Part shown: positions 1-11,643 of the stretch, in pieces | Layout of the letters: every line of letters begins with the position of its first letter | Position numbering within the stretch: the stretch's first letter is position 1 | Assembly: GCA_024280945.1 (NCBI GenBank) | Contig: JAMXLO010000088.1 | Location: 144,688-208,687 of the forward strand | DNA length: 64,000 bases | Direction of reading: 5' to 3' | Source: Acetobacteraceae bacterium | GTDB taxonomy: Bacteria > Pseudomonadota > Alphaproteobacteria > Acetobacterales > Acetobacteraceae | Program-made: the position numbers and the translations under genes | The notes under the pieces: generated by a model | What the model saw: the letters and a program-made list of their open reading frames with translations, nothing else | Database searches by the model: none | What the model was told of the DNA's origin: nothing

Positions 1-1
1 G

Positions 2-2605
2 GAATCGGCTGCAAGCGCCGCGCTGAGCAAAATCCAGGGCACAGCGCTCAACTATTTTGTCGAAGATTACGATCCGGCGCCTGATACCTGGGTCGCCGAT
101 ATCGCGGGGTGGAATGATACTGCGATCAACGTGAGGGTGCCGATCACGGCGTATCAGGGGCCAATCGAAGTCGTTCGTATCAGCCTGAACAAAGACGCGG
201 TGGACGACATCCGCACCGGCGAGCCCTTGCGCTATCGTGACCCGAATACGATGCGGGTCGTCGATAGCCGACACAACCTCGCCTTTGTCGACGGATGGCA
301 GATTCGACGCGCCGGCTCGTCCGTGCAGGTGAGCAATGCCGTTCCGGTCACGATTGCGACCAGCGGGGAGGACCGCATGCGCGCGGTTCCTTCCGCTACT
401 GCGGCACCAGCCGGCACTGTGACAGGCCGCAGCGCGCGTGATCAGTACACGTATGGGGAGCAGGCGTTCTGGGCGTGGGACTGGAATTTGGCACTGCCGC
501 ATTTCCTGCTTGGCGTCGATTGGGACGGCATCTTCGGCTTCGGCTATCAGAACTACGACCCATTCATCCAAACGTTCGTGCAAAGGCTCAAGTACAAAAT
601 GGCGGGGATCGAGCGACCGGCCATTGAGACGGATGGTTACAGCCTGCCCATGCTCGCACCAGATGGCTCGCTGCGCGATACCGTGCAGCACAAGGCGATG
701 ATCGATCGCATCACCGGCAGCGGCATCCGTCCGTTTACCAGCTTCGGCGCCATCCCATTGCTGCCGGACCCCGGCACGGAGAGGCTGATCGCGCCCGATG
801 TCGCCTATAATTCGCAGACCTTCGCAAGGCAGACGCCGTATCCGATCGAGATGGCGCTGCACCTGCCTCTCAGCAAGCCGCTGAACGAAGGGCAGACGCG
901 ACCGACTGGGTGGGTGGGATACGTGTACGCCGAAGCTGCCGATCCAGTCCCAGGACAGTCCGCCACACATTCCTGGATCGGGTTCAATTGCGCGGCGTGT
1001 CATGCCGCGCGCGTATCCTACGAATATGAGCCGGGCGGCAAGAAGATCACCCAGATCTTTCCGGGCATTCCTAATCCTGATTGGAAGTCTACCTTTCTTG
1101 CTCTGAGTGGTCGGACCTTCGGGCTCACCGGCGAAGAAAGGCTGCCAGCCAACTTCATCGCCTTCGATCAGCCGGCAGGTACGCAACGGCGGCTGGGTGA
1201 GCGGTGGACTGCGCGCGGTGCGCGCTTCCTCGCCAGTATCGGCGTACTGGGAAACCAGGCAGACGACGAGTTGCTGGAACACTCGAAACAACCGATCGAC
1301 AAGACACTGCTGATTTACAATCTTCCCCCGGGTGCGACCGAATCCACGCTATTCGTGCCGGCAAATGATCCGGGCGACTATGCCAACGACTATTTCTTTT
1401 CGCCCCAGGCGATCCCCATCATCACAAACCACACGCCGGTGCGGCGCGCGCTGTCCCGCTCGGAACTGATCGACGGCTTCGAGGGCGCCTATCTGCATGG
1501 CGAAGAGCCGGAGGGTGCGCGCGGTCCGATGTCCTCGCGCTCGCTGCAGGACCTGACTCTCTACGTCTCTACACTGTGGCAGAAGGACGAGCTGCTGCGG
1601 CGGATCGGGATGTACCGTTGGTTGAATTACCGGCATCAGACGGCGCTACTTGGGGCAACGGCGGAGCAGCCAGTCACCGAAGGGGCGTTCGTGTCCTATT
1701 TGTACCCGCAGCAGGAATTGCTGGCTGGGATGCAGTTTCCTCCGCCGCGTATTCCTGCCAGTGGATTGGGCAGTATCAGAGATGCGGCACTTGCCGATCC
1801 GACCGGTGCACGCGCCATGGCAGACCCGTTCGCGCAACGTTTTCCGGATCTGGCACATCATATCATCGCTGGGGCCCAGGCTTTTGCTGGTAGTTGCCAG
1901 CGGTGTCACACGAGCAACGCCGGCACATGGACCAACGAGGACATGATGCCGATTTCGGCAGCAGGCGGCCGCGAACCGGTCGGCCGCTTCTTCTCTCCGA
2001 CGGCATGGCAGCGCAGCGTGCAGTCGGTCCGAACCGCAATCCTGCAGAACCTGTTCTGGGTACAGCAGCGCGGGCTACTGAGCGATGGCCACATCGTGGG
2101 CAGTGCGCCGGATAACATGGATGGCCTGGAAATCCTCGTGGACCCGGCACGCTGTCAGGCGCCACTGAAGCCGGACGGCAGTGTCGATCTCGACCGGGCA
2201 TCGGCGCTGTATCGGCGGCTCTATACGATCCGCGGGGGAGCCGATCACAGCTTTAGGATTCCTGGCGCGGGTATGCGCTTCGCGTACACGACACGGTTTG
2301 GCGATCCGGCAAGCGTGCTGCGGCAGGTCGCATCGCCCAGGCCGGATCGACTGGTCACCGAAAACGAGGCGCGCTTTGTCGAACGCCATGCTTACTTCAC
2401 CAGGCTCGACGACGGCTATTACTACTGGGACTATCAGAAGATGCGGCGCACATATGGGGAGTTGGAGTTCGGCCTCAATCCGAACGATCCTGCGCAACGC
2501 GCCCGCATCGGTGGCCTGCCGGCGGCACCGCATCCCTGGTGCCTGCCTGAGGGCAGCTCTCGCCAGGCAGTCGATGATCTGGTGGCGTTTCTCCTGACTT
2601 TATGA
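2..2605 (+). CDS. Large di-haem c-type cytochrome protein (5' end outside window)
   Basis: The reading frame is open from base 2, so the true start and any signal peptide lie left of the window; the GTG at 131 is only the first internal start codon. Two covalent haem-binding motifs are visible: CAACH coded at 989-1003 and CQRCH at 1895-1909, about 300 codons apart. The protein is rich in Trp and Tyr, with more than 860 visible residues. Widely spaced haems in a large periplasmic protein recall the MauG / di-haem peroxidase / RoxA-type group, but I see no diagnostic signature that assigns a substrate, so the function stays open. The stop codon overlaps the end of a decayed gene on the other strand. 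Haem binding is well supported; the enzyme class is inference. Confidence 0.75.
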   Translation, partial: ESAASAALSKIQGTALNYFVEDYDPAPDTWVADIAGWNDTAINVRVPITAYQGPIEVVRISLNKDAVDDIRTGEPLRYRDPNTMRVVDSRHNLAFVDGWQIRRAGSSVQVSNAVPVTIATSGEDRMRAVPSATAAPAGTVTGRSARDQYTYGEQAFWAWDWNLALPHFLLGVDWDGIFGFGYQNYDPFIQTFVQRLKYKMAGIERPAIETDGYSLPMLAPDGSLRDTVQHKAMIDRITGSGIRPFTSFGAIPLLPDPGTERLIAPDVAYNSQTFARQTPYPIEMALHLPLSKPLNEGQTRPTGWVGYVYAEAADPVPGQSATHSWIGFNCAACHAARVSYEYEPGGKKITQIFPGIPNPDWKSTFLALSGRTFGLTGEERLPANFIAFDQPAGTQRRLGERWTARGARFLASIGVLGNQADDELLEHSKQPIDKTLLIYNLPPGATESTLFVPANDPGDYANDYFFSPQAIPIITNHTPVRRALSRSELIDGFEGAYLHGEEPEGARGPMSSRSLQDLTLYVSTLWQKDELLRRIGMYRWLNYRHQTALLGATAEQPVTEGAFVSYLYPQQELLAGMQFPPPRIPASGLGSIRDAALADPTGARAMADPFAQRFPDLAHHIIAGAQAFAGSCQRCHTSNAGTWTNEDMMPISAAGGREPVGRFFSPTAWQRSVQSVRTAILQNLFWVQQRGLLSDGHIVGSAPDNMDGLEILVDPARCQAPLKPDGSVDLDRASALYRRLYTIRGGADHSFRIPGAGMRFAYTTRFGDPASVLRQVASPRPDRLVTENEARFVERHAYFTRLDDGYYYWDYQKMRRTYGELEFGLNPNDPAQRARIGGLPAAPHPWCLPEGSSRQAVDDLVAFLLTL

Positions 2606-2997
2606 TCGCATTGAGCATTTCTGTTCCATCGCTCGCCGATAACGATACGCTTCGTCTGACTCGTCCATTCGCACGATGCCTTCGGCGATTGCGCGGCGAG
2701 CGTGGCTGATGCCGGCCGGCGCTTGGCCGGTCGCTCCACTGCCACCTCGATATCGGGCGACGCCAGCATCGCCTGAGCGTCGTCGGTGAACCGCGTCGCC
2801 TCCACCAGTTCATCGCTCCAGCCGACGGTCCGGCAGGCGTGTCGCCCTCGATAGGGGGCGATCGCTGCGACCTCGATGCCTCGGGTCGACGGCATCTGTG
2901 TCAGGAACATCGAGCCGAACTTGCCCGCGCCGATCAACCCGACACGCACAGGCTGTCCTGCTTCCAGCCGTCGGCCGAACAGGCGATGCAGATTCAT
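2600..2997 (-). pseudogene. Decayed NAD(P)-dependent oxidoreductase (Gfo/Idh/MocA or homoserine-dehydrogenase-like, SAF type) N-terminal remnant
   Basis: From an ATG at 2997 the minus strand encodes an N-terminal segment with a Rossmann nucleotide-binding motif (VRVGLIGAGKFGSMFL) followed by typical family sequence (SDELVEATRFTDDAQAML, then SPDIEVAVE). At about 2731 the frame must shift to continue family-like sequence (ATGQAPAGISHARRAIAEG), which then stops at 2600-2602. Full-length members run to about 440 residues; only about 130 are recognisable here and the catalytic and C-terminal parts are missing. The remnant sits between the cytochrome gene and the divergent creatininase-family gene, whose hydrolytic theme fits an earlier joint catabolic locus. 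That it is a pseudogene is directly visible; the exact family is inferred from the N-terminal motif. Confidence 0.7.
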
Positions 2998-3064
2998 CCC
3001 GACCGTCCCTTTTCCCGGGCGCCATTTCGTGGCCCATTGCTACGCCAGGGAAGGGAGCTTCGCG

Positions 3065-3865
3065 ATGGCGGATGACCGGGTGGTGGAATGGCGGAAGCTG
3101 CGCGCGGATCAGCTGCGCAAGGGAGCTCGCGACAATGCGATCGTGATACAGCCAATTGCGGCTCTGGAACAGCATGGGCCGCACCTTCCGGTCGAGGTCG
3201 ACTCCATGCTGGGCGAAACGATCGCGATCCGTGCCGCGCGCAAGATGGCCGAGCGTGGCCGGTCGGCGCTGGTGCTGCCCGTACTCTGGACGGGCCTTTC
3301 CGAGCATCACATGAGCTTCGGCGGCACGATCACGCTCGACTTCAGTGCTTTCTCCTCACTGGTCGAGGGGGTCTGTCGGTCGGCGCTGCGGCACGGCTTC
3401 GCGCGCATCGTGCTGCTGAATGCGCATGGTGGGAACGAGAATGCGTTGCGCACCATCACGGACGAGCTGACGCCAAAGCTCGGGGTCCCGATCGTCCAGT
3501 TCACCTACTGGTACGCGGCCGCGGCGGCGATTGCAAAGATACTCGACACGCAGTCTGCATTGATGCACGCCTGCGAGGCGGAGACTTCGATGATGCTGGC
3601 GGTGCGACCGGAGCTTGTGGCCATGGACCGCGTGGGATTGGCGAAGGCCAACAGCACACCGGACGTTGTCGATGTCGTCGGCGGGGGGGTGTATCGCTGG
3701 CGAACCATTGGTTCGCGTTCGTCATCCGGTGTGATCGGCAATCCTGAGGCTGCGAGCGCCGAGAAGGGCGAACGTCTGTTTGAGGCTATCGCGACCGCGC
3801 TTGCGGACAAGCTGAGCAATCCGGAGCTGTGGGAATTGCCATGGCAGGCTGAACGTCTGGCGTAG
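3065..3865 (+). CDS. Creatininase family protein (metal-dependent amidohydrolase)
   Basis: A 266-residue protein of the creatininase family, metal-dependent hydrolases of cyclic amides such as creatinine and related lactams. The hallmark block is clear near residue 30: PIAALEQHGPHLPVEVDS supplies the Glu, His and Asp metal ligands, and LNAHGGNENALRT near residue 118 is the second conserved loop. The ATG at 3065 is chosen because it follows the purine-rich GGGAAGGGAG and matches the family N-terminus; an upstream extension in frame is low-complexity and not family-like. The fused hydantoinase/oxoprolinase starts 18 bp downstream, so the two probably form an operon for stepwise opening of cyclic amides. 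The substrate cannot be told from sequence. Confidence 0.88.
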   Translation: MADDRVVEWRKLRADQLRKGARDNAIVIQPIAALEQHGPHLPVEVDSMLGETIAIRAARKMAERGRSALVLPVLWTGLSEHHMSFGGTITLDFSAFSSLVEGVCRSALRHGFARIVLLNAHGGNENALRTITDELTPKLGVPIVQFTYWYAAAAAIAKILDTQSALMHACEAETSMMLAVRPELVAMDRVGLAKANSTPDVVDVVGGGVYRWRTIGSRSSSGVIGNPEAASAEKGERLFEAIATALADKLSNPELWELPWQAERLA

Positions 3866-3883
3866 TGAAGAGGTCGTGATCTG

Positions 3884-6800
3884 ATGGCGTCCGGCAAATG
3901 GCAGTTCTGGATCGATCGAGGCGGCACATTCACTGACATCGTCGCACGCGACCCTACCGGCCGGCTCTCGACCCACAAGCTGCTCAGCGAGAATGCCGGG
4001 CGCTATCGAGATGCTGCGATAGCCGGCATCAAGACTGTACTTGGTGTTGCGCTTGATCAGCCGATCCCATCCGGCGTGATCGATGCGGTGAAGATGGGCA
4101 CCACGGTTGCGACCAATGCGCTGCTCGAGCGCAAGGGGGAACGCACGCTTCTGGTGGTGAACCGCGGCTTCGCCGATGTACTGCGCATCGGGAATCAGGC
4201 GCGCCCGCGTCTCTTCGATCTTGCCATTGCATTGCCGTCGATGCTGTACGAGGAAGTGGCAGAGATCGGCGGCCGTGTGGGTGTCGACGGCAGCGAAATT
4301 GAACCGCTCGATGAAGCCTCTGCCCGTCAGACATTTGCTGCCGCCCGCGCCAAAGGCATCACCGCCTGCGCCATCGTCCTGATTCATGCCTGGAAATATC
4401 CCGAGCACGAGAGACGTCTGGCGGAACTCGCGCAGGACGCAGGCCTTGCCCAGGTATCGGCCAGTCATGCTGTCAGCCCGCTGCTGCGCCTGATTCCGCG
4501 CGGTGACACGACGGTGGTCGATGCGTATCTGTCGCCAATTCTGCGTCGCTACGTCGATCAGGTGGCGGCGGAGCTTACCGGCGTGCGGCTGTACTTCATG
4601 CAGTCGAACGGCGGTCTGGCGGATGCGGCGCGTTTCCAGGGCAAGGATGCGATCCTATCAGGGCCGGCCGGTGGCATTGTCGGTGCGGCGCGCACCGCGG
4701 CCATGGCAGGCCTGGACCACATCATTGGTTTCGACATGGGCGGCACGTCCACCGACGTGGCACTTTATGCCGGCGGCTTCGAGCGCGCGTTTGAAACGGC
4801 AGTCGCCGGTGTGCGCATGCGCGCGCCAATGATGGCGATCAATACGGTCGCGGCGGGCGGTGGCTCTATCCTGCATTTCGACGGTGCGCGCTTTCGTGTC
4901 GGGCCGGACTCTGCAGGCGCCGATCCGGGGCCTGCCTGCTACCGCAACGGCGGTCCACTGACTGTCACAGATGCAAATGTCTGCGTGGGAAAGATCCAGC
5001 CGTGCCACTTTCCGGCGATCTTTGGTCCAGGGGGGAATGCACCGCTTGACGCGGACGTTGTCACCGCGAAGTTTGCGGCACTGGCGGAAGAGATTGCGCG
5101 GGACACAGGGCAGCGAAGGACTCCGCGTCAGGTCGCCGAGGGCTTCCTGCAGATTGCAGTAGCCAACATGGCGAACGCGATCAAGCAGGTCTCGGTGCAG
5201 AAGGGGCACGACGCGACGCGCTTCGCGCTGCAGTGCTTTGGCGGTGCCGGTGGACAGCACGCCTGTCTGGTTGCGGATGCATTGGGCATGGAGACCGTAT
5301 TCATCCATCCGTTCGCCGGCGTGCTCTCCGCGTATGGCATGGGGCTTGCCGACCAGACGGTCATGCGCGAGCAGGCAATCGAGATCCAGCTTGAGTCGCA
5401 GGCCATGCCAAGGCTGCGGGAACTCGCCGACCGGCTGGCCAAGGAGACCTCAGAGGCACTCGCAGCACAGGGCGCAGATCCTGCACGAATCACTGTCCAG
5501 CGGAGCCTGCATCTGCGCTATGCAGGTACCGAGGCGGCGCTGATCGTCGCCCTGCGCGACGAGCGTGAAATTGTCGCCGAGTTCACCGCAGCGCATCGAT
5601 CGCGCTTCGGCTTCGCCACGCCGGATCGGCCGCTCGTGGTCGAGGCGGTTGCGGTGGAAGCGATCGCACCGGGGGAGCCGGTCCAAGAGTCGACGCTGCC
5701 GGCGCGCGACAGCGGCACACCGCGCATCATCGACACGATCCAGATTTTCACCGGAGATATGGATCATGCGGCGCCGGTGTTTGACCGGACCGATCTGTTG
5801 GCCGGAGACCGCATCGCCGGGCCGGCGCTGATCCGCGAAGCCAACGCGACAACCGTGATCGAACCGGGCTGGACGGCGGAAATTACCGCCCTGGATCACA
5901 TGACCTTGCGACGCACCGAACGCCTGTCAACTCGTGTTGCGGCGGACAGCGAACGGCCAGACCCGGTCCTGCTCGAGCTGTTCAACAACCTGTTCATGAA
6001 CGTCGCCGAGCAGACTGGGGCGGTGCTGCAGAACACATCGATGAGCGTCAACATCAAGGAGCGGCTCGACTTCTCCTGTGCGATTTTCGATGCAGACGGA
6101 TTCCTGGTCGCCAATGCCCCACATGTACCGGTGCATCTGGGTGCGATGGGCGAAAGTGTGCGCACGGTGCTGAACAATCGCCGAGATACGTTGAAGCCGG
6201 GCGATGTGGTGGCACTGAACAATCCGTTCAACGGTGGCACGCATCTGCCGGATGTCACCGTCATCACTCCCGTGTTCGACGAGGACGGTCGGGGTATCAT
6301 GTTCTTCGTCGGCAGCCGCGGCCATCATGCGGACATCGGTGGTATCACACCGGGGTCTACTCCGCCATTGTCGCGGACGTTGGAAGAAGAAGGGGTCGTC
6401 ATCGACGACTTCCTGTTGGTGGACGGGGGTCACTTCCGCGAGGCCGAGTTGCGTGCGCTGTTGCTTGGGGCAAAGTATCCCGCTCGCAGTCCCGATGTGA
6501 ATATTGCGGATATCAAGGCTCAGGTCGCCGCGAACGAAAAGGGCGTTCAGGAACTACAGCGCGTGGTCGCACTGTATGGTTGGCAGGTTGTCAGCGCCTA
6601 TATGCGCCACGTCATGGACAACGCCGAGGAGTCTGTGCGTCGGGTGATCGATCGCCTCGGTAGCGGGTCCTTTAAGTATGTTATGGACAGCGGTTTGCCG
6701 CTGCATGTTTCGGTCAGCGTGGACCGCGCGGCGCGGAGTGCCGTTGTGGATTTCACCGGCACGGGACAACAGAGCGAAGGCAATTTCAATTCGCCACCAG

Positions 6801-7489
6801 CGGTGACGCGGGCGGCGGTGCTGTACGTGTTCAGAACCTTGGTCGCTGATGACATTCCGCTGAACGATGGTTGCCTGAAGCCGCTGCGGCTGATCATCCC
6901 ACCGGGTACGTTCCTTTCTCCAAAGCCTGGCGCCGCGGTGGTCGCGGGCAATACCGAGGTTTCTCAGGCGACCTGCAATGCGCTATTCGGTGCGCTGAAG
7001 CCGATTGCCTGCTCGCAGGCGACGATGAACAACTTCCTGTTCGGTGATGCGACCAAGCAATACTACGAGACGATTTGTGGCGGCACCGGCGCTGGCCCGG
7101 GGTTCAGCGGCACTTCTGCTGTTCATTCGCACATGACCAACACGCGTATGACCGATCCGGAGGTGCTTGAGCTACGCTACCCGGTAAGGTTGGAGCGGTT
7201 CGCCGTCCGCCGAGGATCGGGCGGTGCCGGAAGATGGCGTGGCGGCGACGGAGCGATCCGCCGCATTCGGTTTCTCGAACCAATGACCGCCGTCATCGTC
7301 GCCTCGCGGCGCGAAGTGGCACCCTTTGGCCTGGAGGGGGGCGGGGATGCCGCGGTGGGCCGACAATGGGTGGAACGTGCCGATGGCCGGCACGAGGACC
7401 TGTCGGGCACCGACAGCGCGGAGCTCGTAGCGGGGGATGTGTTCGTGATCGAGACGCCGGGCGGTGGTGGGTACGGCTGCGCCACCTAA
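3884..7489 (+). CDS. Hydantoinase A/B fusion (5-oxoprolinase-type) protein
   Basis: A 1201-residue protein with both halves of the ATP-dependent oxoprolinase/hydantoinase family. The HyuA part (about 1-680) opens with [15 protein letters not shown] and has the second actin-fold ATPase motif [12 protein letters not shown] near residue 285. The HyuB part (about 690-1200) has [32 protein letters not shown] and a Gly-rich end, GGGGYG. Family members open 5-oxo-L-proline, hydantoins or N-methylhydantoin with ATP hydrolysis. Fused single-chain forms match eukaryotic-type 5-oxoprolinase in architecture. It follows the creatininase-family gene by 18 bp, which suggests cyclic-amide degradation, for instance a creatinine or hydantoin route; this pairing is inference. 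The AsmA-like gene overlaps its 3' end by 26 bp. Confidence 0.93.
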   Translation: MASGKWQFWIDRGGTFTDIVARDPTGRLSTHKLLSENAGRYRDAAIAGIKTVLGVALDQPIPSGVIDAVKMGTTVATNALLERKGERTLLVVNRGFADVLRIGNQARPRLFDLAIALPSMLYEEVAEIGGRVGVDGSEIEPLDEASARQTFAAARAKGITACAIVLIHAWKYPEHERRLAELAQDAGLAQVSASHAVSPLLRLIPRGDTTVVDAYLSPILRRYVDQVAAELTGVRLYFMQSNGGLADAARFQGKDAILSGPAGGIVGAARTAAMAGLDHIIGFDMGGTSTDVALYAGGFERAFETAVAGVRMRAPMMAINTVAAGGGSILHFDGARFRVGPDSAGADPGPACYRNGGPLTVTDANVCVGKIQPCHFPAIFGPGGNAPLDADVVTAKFAALAEEIARDTGQRRTPRQVAEGFLQIAVANMANAIKQVSVQKGHDATRFALQCFGGAGGQHACLVADALGMETVFIHPFAGVLSAYGMGLADQTVMREQAIEIQLESQAMPRLRELADRLAKETSEALAAQGADPARITVQRSLHLRYAGTEAALIVALRDEREIVAEFTAAHRSRFGFATPDRPLVVEAVAVEAIAPGEPVQESTLPARDSGTPRIIDTIQIFTGDMDHAAPVFDRTDLLAGDRIAGPALIREANATTVIEPGWTAEITALDHMTLRRTERLSTRVAADSERPDPVLLELFNNLFMNVAEQTGAVLQNTSMSVNIKERLDFSCAIFDADGFLVANAPHVPVHLGAMGESVRTVLNNRRDTLKPGDVVALNNPFNGGTHLPDVTVITPVFDEDGRGIMFFVGSRGHHADIGGITPGSTPPLSRTLEEEGVVIDDFLLVDGGHFREAELRALLLGAKYPARSPDVNIADIKAQVAANEKGVQELQRVVALYGWQVVSAYMRHVMDNAEESVRRVIDRLGSGSFKYVMDSGLPLHVSVSVDRAARSAVVDFTGTGQQSEGNFNSPPAVTRAAVLYVFRTLVADDIPLNDGCLKPLRLIIPPGTFLSPKPGAAVVAGNTEVSQATCNALFGALKPIACSQATMNNFLFGDATKQYYETICGGTGAGPGFSGTSAVHSHMTNTRMTDPEVLELRYPVRLERFAVRRGSGGAGRWRGGDGAIRRIRFLEPMTAVIVASRREVAPFGLEGGGDAAVGRQWVERADGRHEDLSGTDSAELVAGDVFVIETPGGGGYGCAT

Positions 7490-10430
7490 GAGGAGGCGCA
7501 GCGGCCGCGCGTCAGCGCTGTTCGCCGCAGTCACGGGCGCCTTCCTGCTCGCGGTTTGGCTGGTGCCGCAGTGGCTGGACTGGAACCGCTACCGCTCGAC
7601 GGTTGAGGCGCTCGCCGCCACGACGCTTGGTCAGCCTGTCACCATACGTGGTCCGATCTCTCTTACCCTGCTGCCCCAGCCGGCGCTGACAGCAGCCGAG
7701 GTGAGTATCGGTGGAAACGGGCCGAAGGACCTTGCATTTCGCCTGGCAGTGCTGCGGCTGCGGGTGGGAGTGTGGTCGCTGCTGGGCGGACGTGTCGATG
7801 CCCGCGAACTCGTCCTGCGCGGTCCGGACCTGCAGATCCCCTGGCCAACGGCCTCCGGCATGTTGAGACCTCGGCCACCGGCCTGGCTGGCTGGCTTCGC
7901 AGCACGCATCGAAGATGGTCGTTTGAGCATCGGCCACCTCTCGTTCACTGGCATCGATGCGCGACTGCAGACGCTTGACACCGGCGCCCTGTCGGCTTCG
8001 GGCGATGCGCGGTTTGGTGGCCACACCTGGCACTTCACCGCACGGCTCACCAGCGCAGGAGCCGATGGCGCGGCAGGGCTGAACGCAACGCTGGACGGGC
8101 AGGGCGAGGCCAATGGGCTGGGCGCCAGCTTCGCGGGGCAGATGGCACGGGACGGCACGCTTGCCGGCAGCATTTCCAGCCGCGGGCCGCGTCTTGCGGT
8201 GTTGCTGCCGGCACCGTCCGTACCGTTCCGTCTCGAAGGCCAGCTGACCGTTGGTAGCGGACTGGCCGCAGTCAACGACCTGGCTATGCAGATAGGCGGT
8301 TCACCAGCAAGCGGTGCGGTCGCCTTGCGCGTCGATCCGGACCCGAAGCTCGACATCGCGATTTCTGCCAGCCGTCTTGATCTTGGTGCCTGGTGGCCGG
8401 TGCTGCTGAATTCGGGCACGACCATCGCCGGCACCGAAGTGCCCGTGGCGATCGATTTATCGGCCGAGTCGGCGCCGTTTGGCGGCGGAACCCTCGAGCG
8501 CCTGCGGGCCGGCTTCGAGTTGGCCGGACGACGGCTTACAATACGCGAGGCAAGCGCGCGCTTACCTGGCGATGCCTCGGTCCGGCTAAGGGGCCGCGCC
8601 GCACCAGACGATCCGGCGCACCCGAAGTTCGAAGGCGACGCGACGCTCGATGCGCCCGCGTTGCCGACGACGATCCGCTGGCTGAACGAGACGTTTCCCG
8701 GTCTTCTGCCACCGCAGCTTATCGCGGCATTGCCGGATGGCGCCGCGCAACGGACGCAGGTTTCGGCGCACGTGACCGCCGGCGGGAGTGAATTCGCCCT
8801 GCAACGTCTCGCCGGGACGCTGAACGATTCCAGCGTATCGGGCAGCATCGGGCTGAAGCGCGGGCAGCCGCCGATGCTCAGCGTTGACCTGTCGTTCGAC
8901 CGTCTGGTGCTGGGTGAATGGTTGCCACGGGGTGCACCGTCTCTGAGCGACCTGTCCAAAACAGCTGCCGATCTCGACGCAGAACTGCACCTCAGCGTCA
9001 GAAGGGCGGTGTGTGCGAATGAGCCGATCACCTCTGTGATCGTGGATGCGGCGCTTGAGGCGGGGAATATCTGGCTGCGCCGGCTTGAGGGAACTGTCCG
9101 CGGCGCTCACGTGCTGATGTCCGCGACGTTGAATGGCGAGGGTCAGGTCAGCGAGGGCAAGCTTGCTGCCACGACCGCCGACGCGGCGCCCATCCCCATG
9201 TTGCTGCCCGCGGCATGGCGGGCAACACCGGCGCTGTGGCATGGCCCCGCCGAGCTGAACGCAAAGTTCGCGGGACCCCAGGATGGACTTGTGGTCGAGA
9301 CACAACTCACGGTGGGCGATGCGCGGATCGATGCTGATTCCGTTGTCGATTTGAGGGCAGATGCCTGGAGTGCGGCGATCAGGCTGCGTCATCCAGGAGC
9401 ACGCCGATTGATCGGCTCACTCGGGCTTTCGGCGACGAGTGGATTGCATGAGATTCCGCTCTGGATCGACGACGGCTCGCTGTCACTGGTGGCTCATGTC
9501 GCCGGGGCGAGGGGGCAGGTTGCAGCACGGGATTTCGATCTGACCGCGGGGCGGCTGCAAGTCCACGGCAATCTGCTGCTTGGTGTTGCCCATGACGTAC
9601 CGAAAGTTTCGGGACAGATCGACGTCGATGAGCTGGTCCTGCCGCTGCCGAGCTGGGCTTCGAATACGCCGCTGCCTTCGGGGGTTCTGCGGGGGTGGGA
9701 GGGCGATGTTCGCGTAGGGGTTGGCCGTCTGATACTGGGAGAAGGGCCCGTCTTTCAGGACGTGAGCGCAGCGCTGTCGGTGGCAAATGGCGTGTTGCGG
9801 CTGGATGGGATCACCGCCAGGTTCGGATCAGGAAGGCTGTCAGGCGATCTGAGTTGCAATGCAGCGATCGATCCGCCGAGCATCTCGCTGCATGCCAACT
9901 TTGGCGACGTAAGTGCGACGTCGTTGCCCGACGCAGCGAGATTCGGCCTGCTGTCTGGTAACGGCGATGCGAATGTCGCCTTCGCGGCGAGCGGGTTCAG
10001 CCCTGCTGCTCTGCTTTCGACGCTGCATGGTCGGCTCGATGTCGTCCTGCATGACGGATCGGTTGCCGGCTTTGACTTGTTTCGATTGAAACGAGCCGTG
10101 CAGGATCAGGACGCGAAAGCGGCGAGCGTTGCCGTAAGCGACGCACTCATGAATGGCGCGACGGGCTTTGATCGTTTGCAGGTCGTGGCGCGCATCAGCC
10201 AAGGCGCACTCACGTTCGATAGAGCACGGCTGACCGGCATTATGGGGACGGCGCACGCCACCGGCGCGATGGTGCTGGCCGACGGCATGCTCGATGTCAG
10301 ACTTGCAGTCCAACCTGACGTTCCGCACGCGCCTGAACTTGGAATCCGGCTAACTGGGCCGCTCGACCATCCAAACCGCACCCCCGAACTGGCGGCGCTG
10401 GCGCGGTGGATGGCGGATCTGGCGCGCTGA
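7464..10430 (+). CDS. AsmA family envelope protein
   Basis: A 988-residue AsmA-like protein. After a short basic N-terminus there is one membrane anchor (about residues 18-35, ending [14 protein letters not shown]), followed by the N-terminal AsmA signature ([19 protein letters not shown]) and a long beta-rich periplasmic region with repeated GxL-type strands typical of bridge-like lipid-transfer or outer-membrane biogenesis proteins. The frame begins at GTG 7464 or 7467 inside the end of the hydantoinase gene (26-bp overlap); no later start leaves the membrane anchor intact. AsmA relatives influence outer membrane assembly and phospholipid transport; a specific role here cannot be deduced. 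Linkage to the hydantoinase looks like positional coupling rather than shared function. Confidence 0.85.
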   Translation: MVGTAAPPKRRRSGRASALFAAVTGAFLLAVWLVPQWLDWNRYRSTVEALAATTLGQPVTIRGPISLTLLPQPALTAAEVSIGGNGPKDLAFRLAVLRLRVGVWSLLGGRVDARELVLRGPDLQIPWPTASGMLRPRPPAWLAGFAARIEDGRLSIGHLSFTGIDARLQTLDTGALSASGDARFGGHTWHFTARLTSAGADGAAGLNATLDGQGEANGLGASFAGQMARDGTLAGSISSRGPRLAVLLPAPSVPFRLEGQLTVGSGLAAVNDLAMQIGGSPASGAVALRVDPDPKLDIAISASRLDLGAWWPVLLNSGTTIAGTEVPVAIDLSAESAPFGGGTLERLRAGFELAGRRLTIREASARLPGDASVRLRGRAAPDDPAHPKFEGDATLDAPALPTTIRWLNETFPGLLPPQLIAALPDGAAQRTQVSAHVTAGGSEFALQRLAGTLNDSSVSGSIGLKRGQPPMLSVDLSFDRLVLGEWLPRGAPSLSDLSKTAADLDAELHLSVRRAVCANEPITSVIVDAALEAGNIWLRRLEGTVRGAHVLMSATLNGEGQVSEGKLAATTADAAPIPMLLPAAWRATPALWHGPAELNAKFAGPQDGLVVETQLTVGDARIDADSVVDLRADAWSAAIRLRHPGARRLIGSLGLSATSGLHEIPLWIDDGSLSLVAHVAGARGQVAARDFDLTAGRLQVHGNLLLGVAHDVPKVSGQIDVDELVLPLPSWASNTPLPSGVLRGWEGDVRVGVGRLILGEGPVFQDVSAALSVANGVLRLDGITARFGSGRLSGDLSCNAAIDPPSISLHANFGDVSATSLPDAARFGLLSGNGDANVAFAASGFSPAALLSTLHGRLDVVLHDGSVAGFDLFRLKRAVQDQDAKAASVAVSDALMNGATGFDRLQVVARISQGALTFDRARLTGIMGTAHATGAMVLADGMLDVRLAVQPDVPHAPELGIRLTGPLDHPNRTPELAALARWMADLAR

Positions 10431-10499
10431 GCGCGGCGTCTCTGGACACCCGACGCATCGACGCGTAACGCTCGCCGGGACTTGTGCAAAGGGGTCGCC

Positions 10500-11144
<645 letters not shown>

Positions 11145-11223
11145 TCCAATTGTCGTGAGGTCGGCATCGCGTCGGCCTGCGGCGCGTTCCTGTGGTTCGG
11201 ATTGACAGCCACAGGAGACATTT

Positions 11224-11580
11224 ATGAAGCGAACCTTAGGCATCATGGGTATTGCAACTTTGCTGGCCACCGGCGGCGTAGGCATGGCAGCCAGCGTCGG
11301 TTCAGGCGAGGCGGGCGCCGGTGCAGGCAACTCGAGCCAGTCGGTTACCGGAACGCAGTTGCGCAGCCCCCAGGAAGGCACTCCTGCAACAGGTAGCGCA
11401 ACGACCACGCCCGGCTATACCTATCAGCGGAACGGCACCGGCGGCATGAGCGCGCAGTCAACGGGTCAATACCCTGGAGCAGTGGGTCCGACCGGTTCGA
11501 CCCAGCCGGATGCGACAAATCCAGTCCGCTCGAACCCGAGCGGTGGAGGCGGGCAAGGCGGCGGCAACAGCGGTCACTGA
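11224..11580 (+). CDS. Small secreted Gly/Ser/Thr-rich protein
   Basis: A 118-residue protein with a clear Sec-type signal peptide: a basic start (MKRTLGIMG), a hydrophobic core to about residue 20 and an Ala-rich cleavage region. The mature part is low in hydrophobic residues and rich in Gly, Ser, Thr, Asn and Pro, ending in a Gly/Asn run, so it is probably disordered. An AGGAGA ribosome site lies 6 bp before the ATG. A strong terminator follows directly. I do not recognise a family; similar small Gly-rich exported proteins are common in alphaproteobacteria and mostly uncharacterised. Confidence 0.7.
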   Translation: MKRTLGIMGIATLLATGGVGMAASVGSGEAGAGAGNSSQSVTGTQLRSPQEGTPATGSATTTPGYTYQRNGTGGMSAQSTGQYPGAVGPTGSTQPDATNPVRSNPSGGGGQGGGNSGH

Positions 11581-11600
11581 GGTCTCGCGGAAGTCGGAGT

Positions 11601-11640
11601 AAAAAGGCGGGCCGCGCTTGGCGTGGCCCGCCAAATTTAT
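11601..11640. terminator. Bidirectional Rho-independent terminator
   Basis: An 11-bp GC-rich stem (11606-11616 with 11622-11632, one G-T pair) with a 5-base loop, flanked by AAAAA on the left and AAATTTA on the right. It sits between the convergent small secreted gene (+) and spoVR (-) and can serve both strands. Confidence 0.85.
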
Positions 11641-11643
11641 CTG

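Noticed and set aside
7631..9031. 466-codon open frame on the minus strand opposite the AsmA-like gene
   Set aside because: Ser/Arg/Pro-rich without domains, and it is the shadow of a high-GC gene in the other strand.
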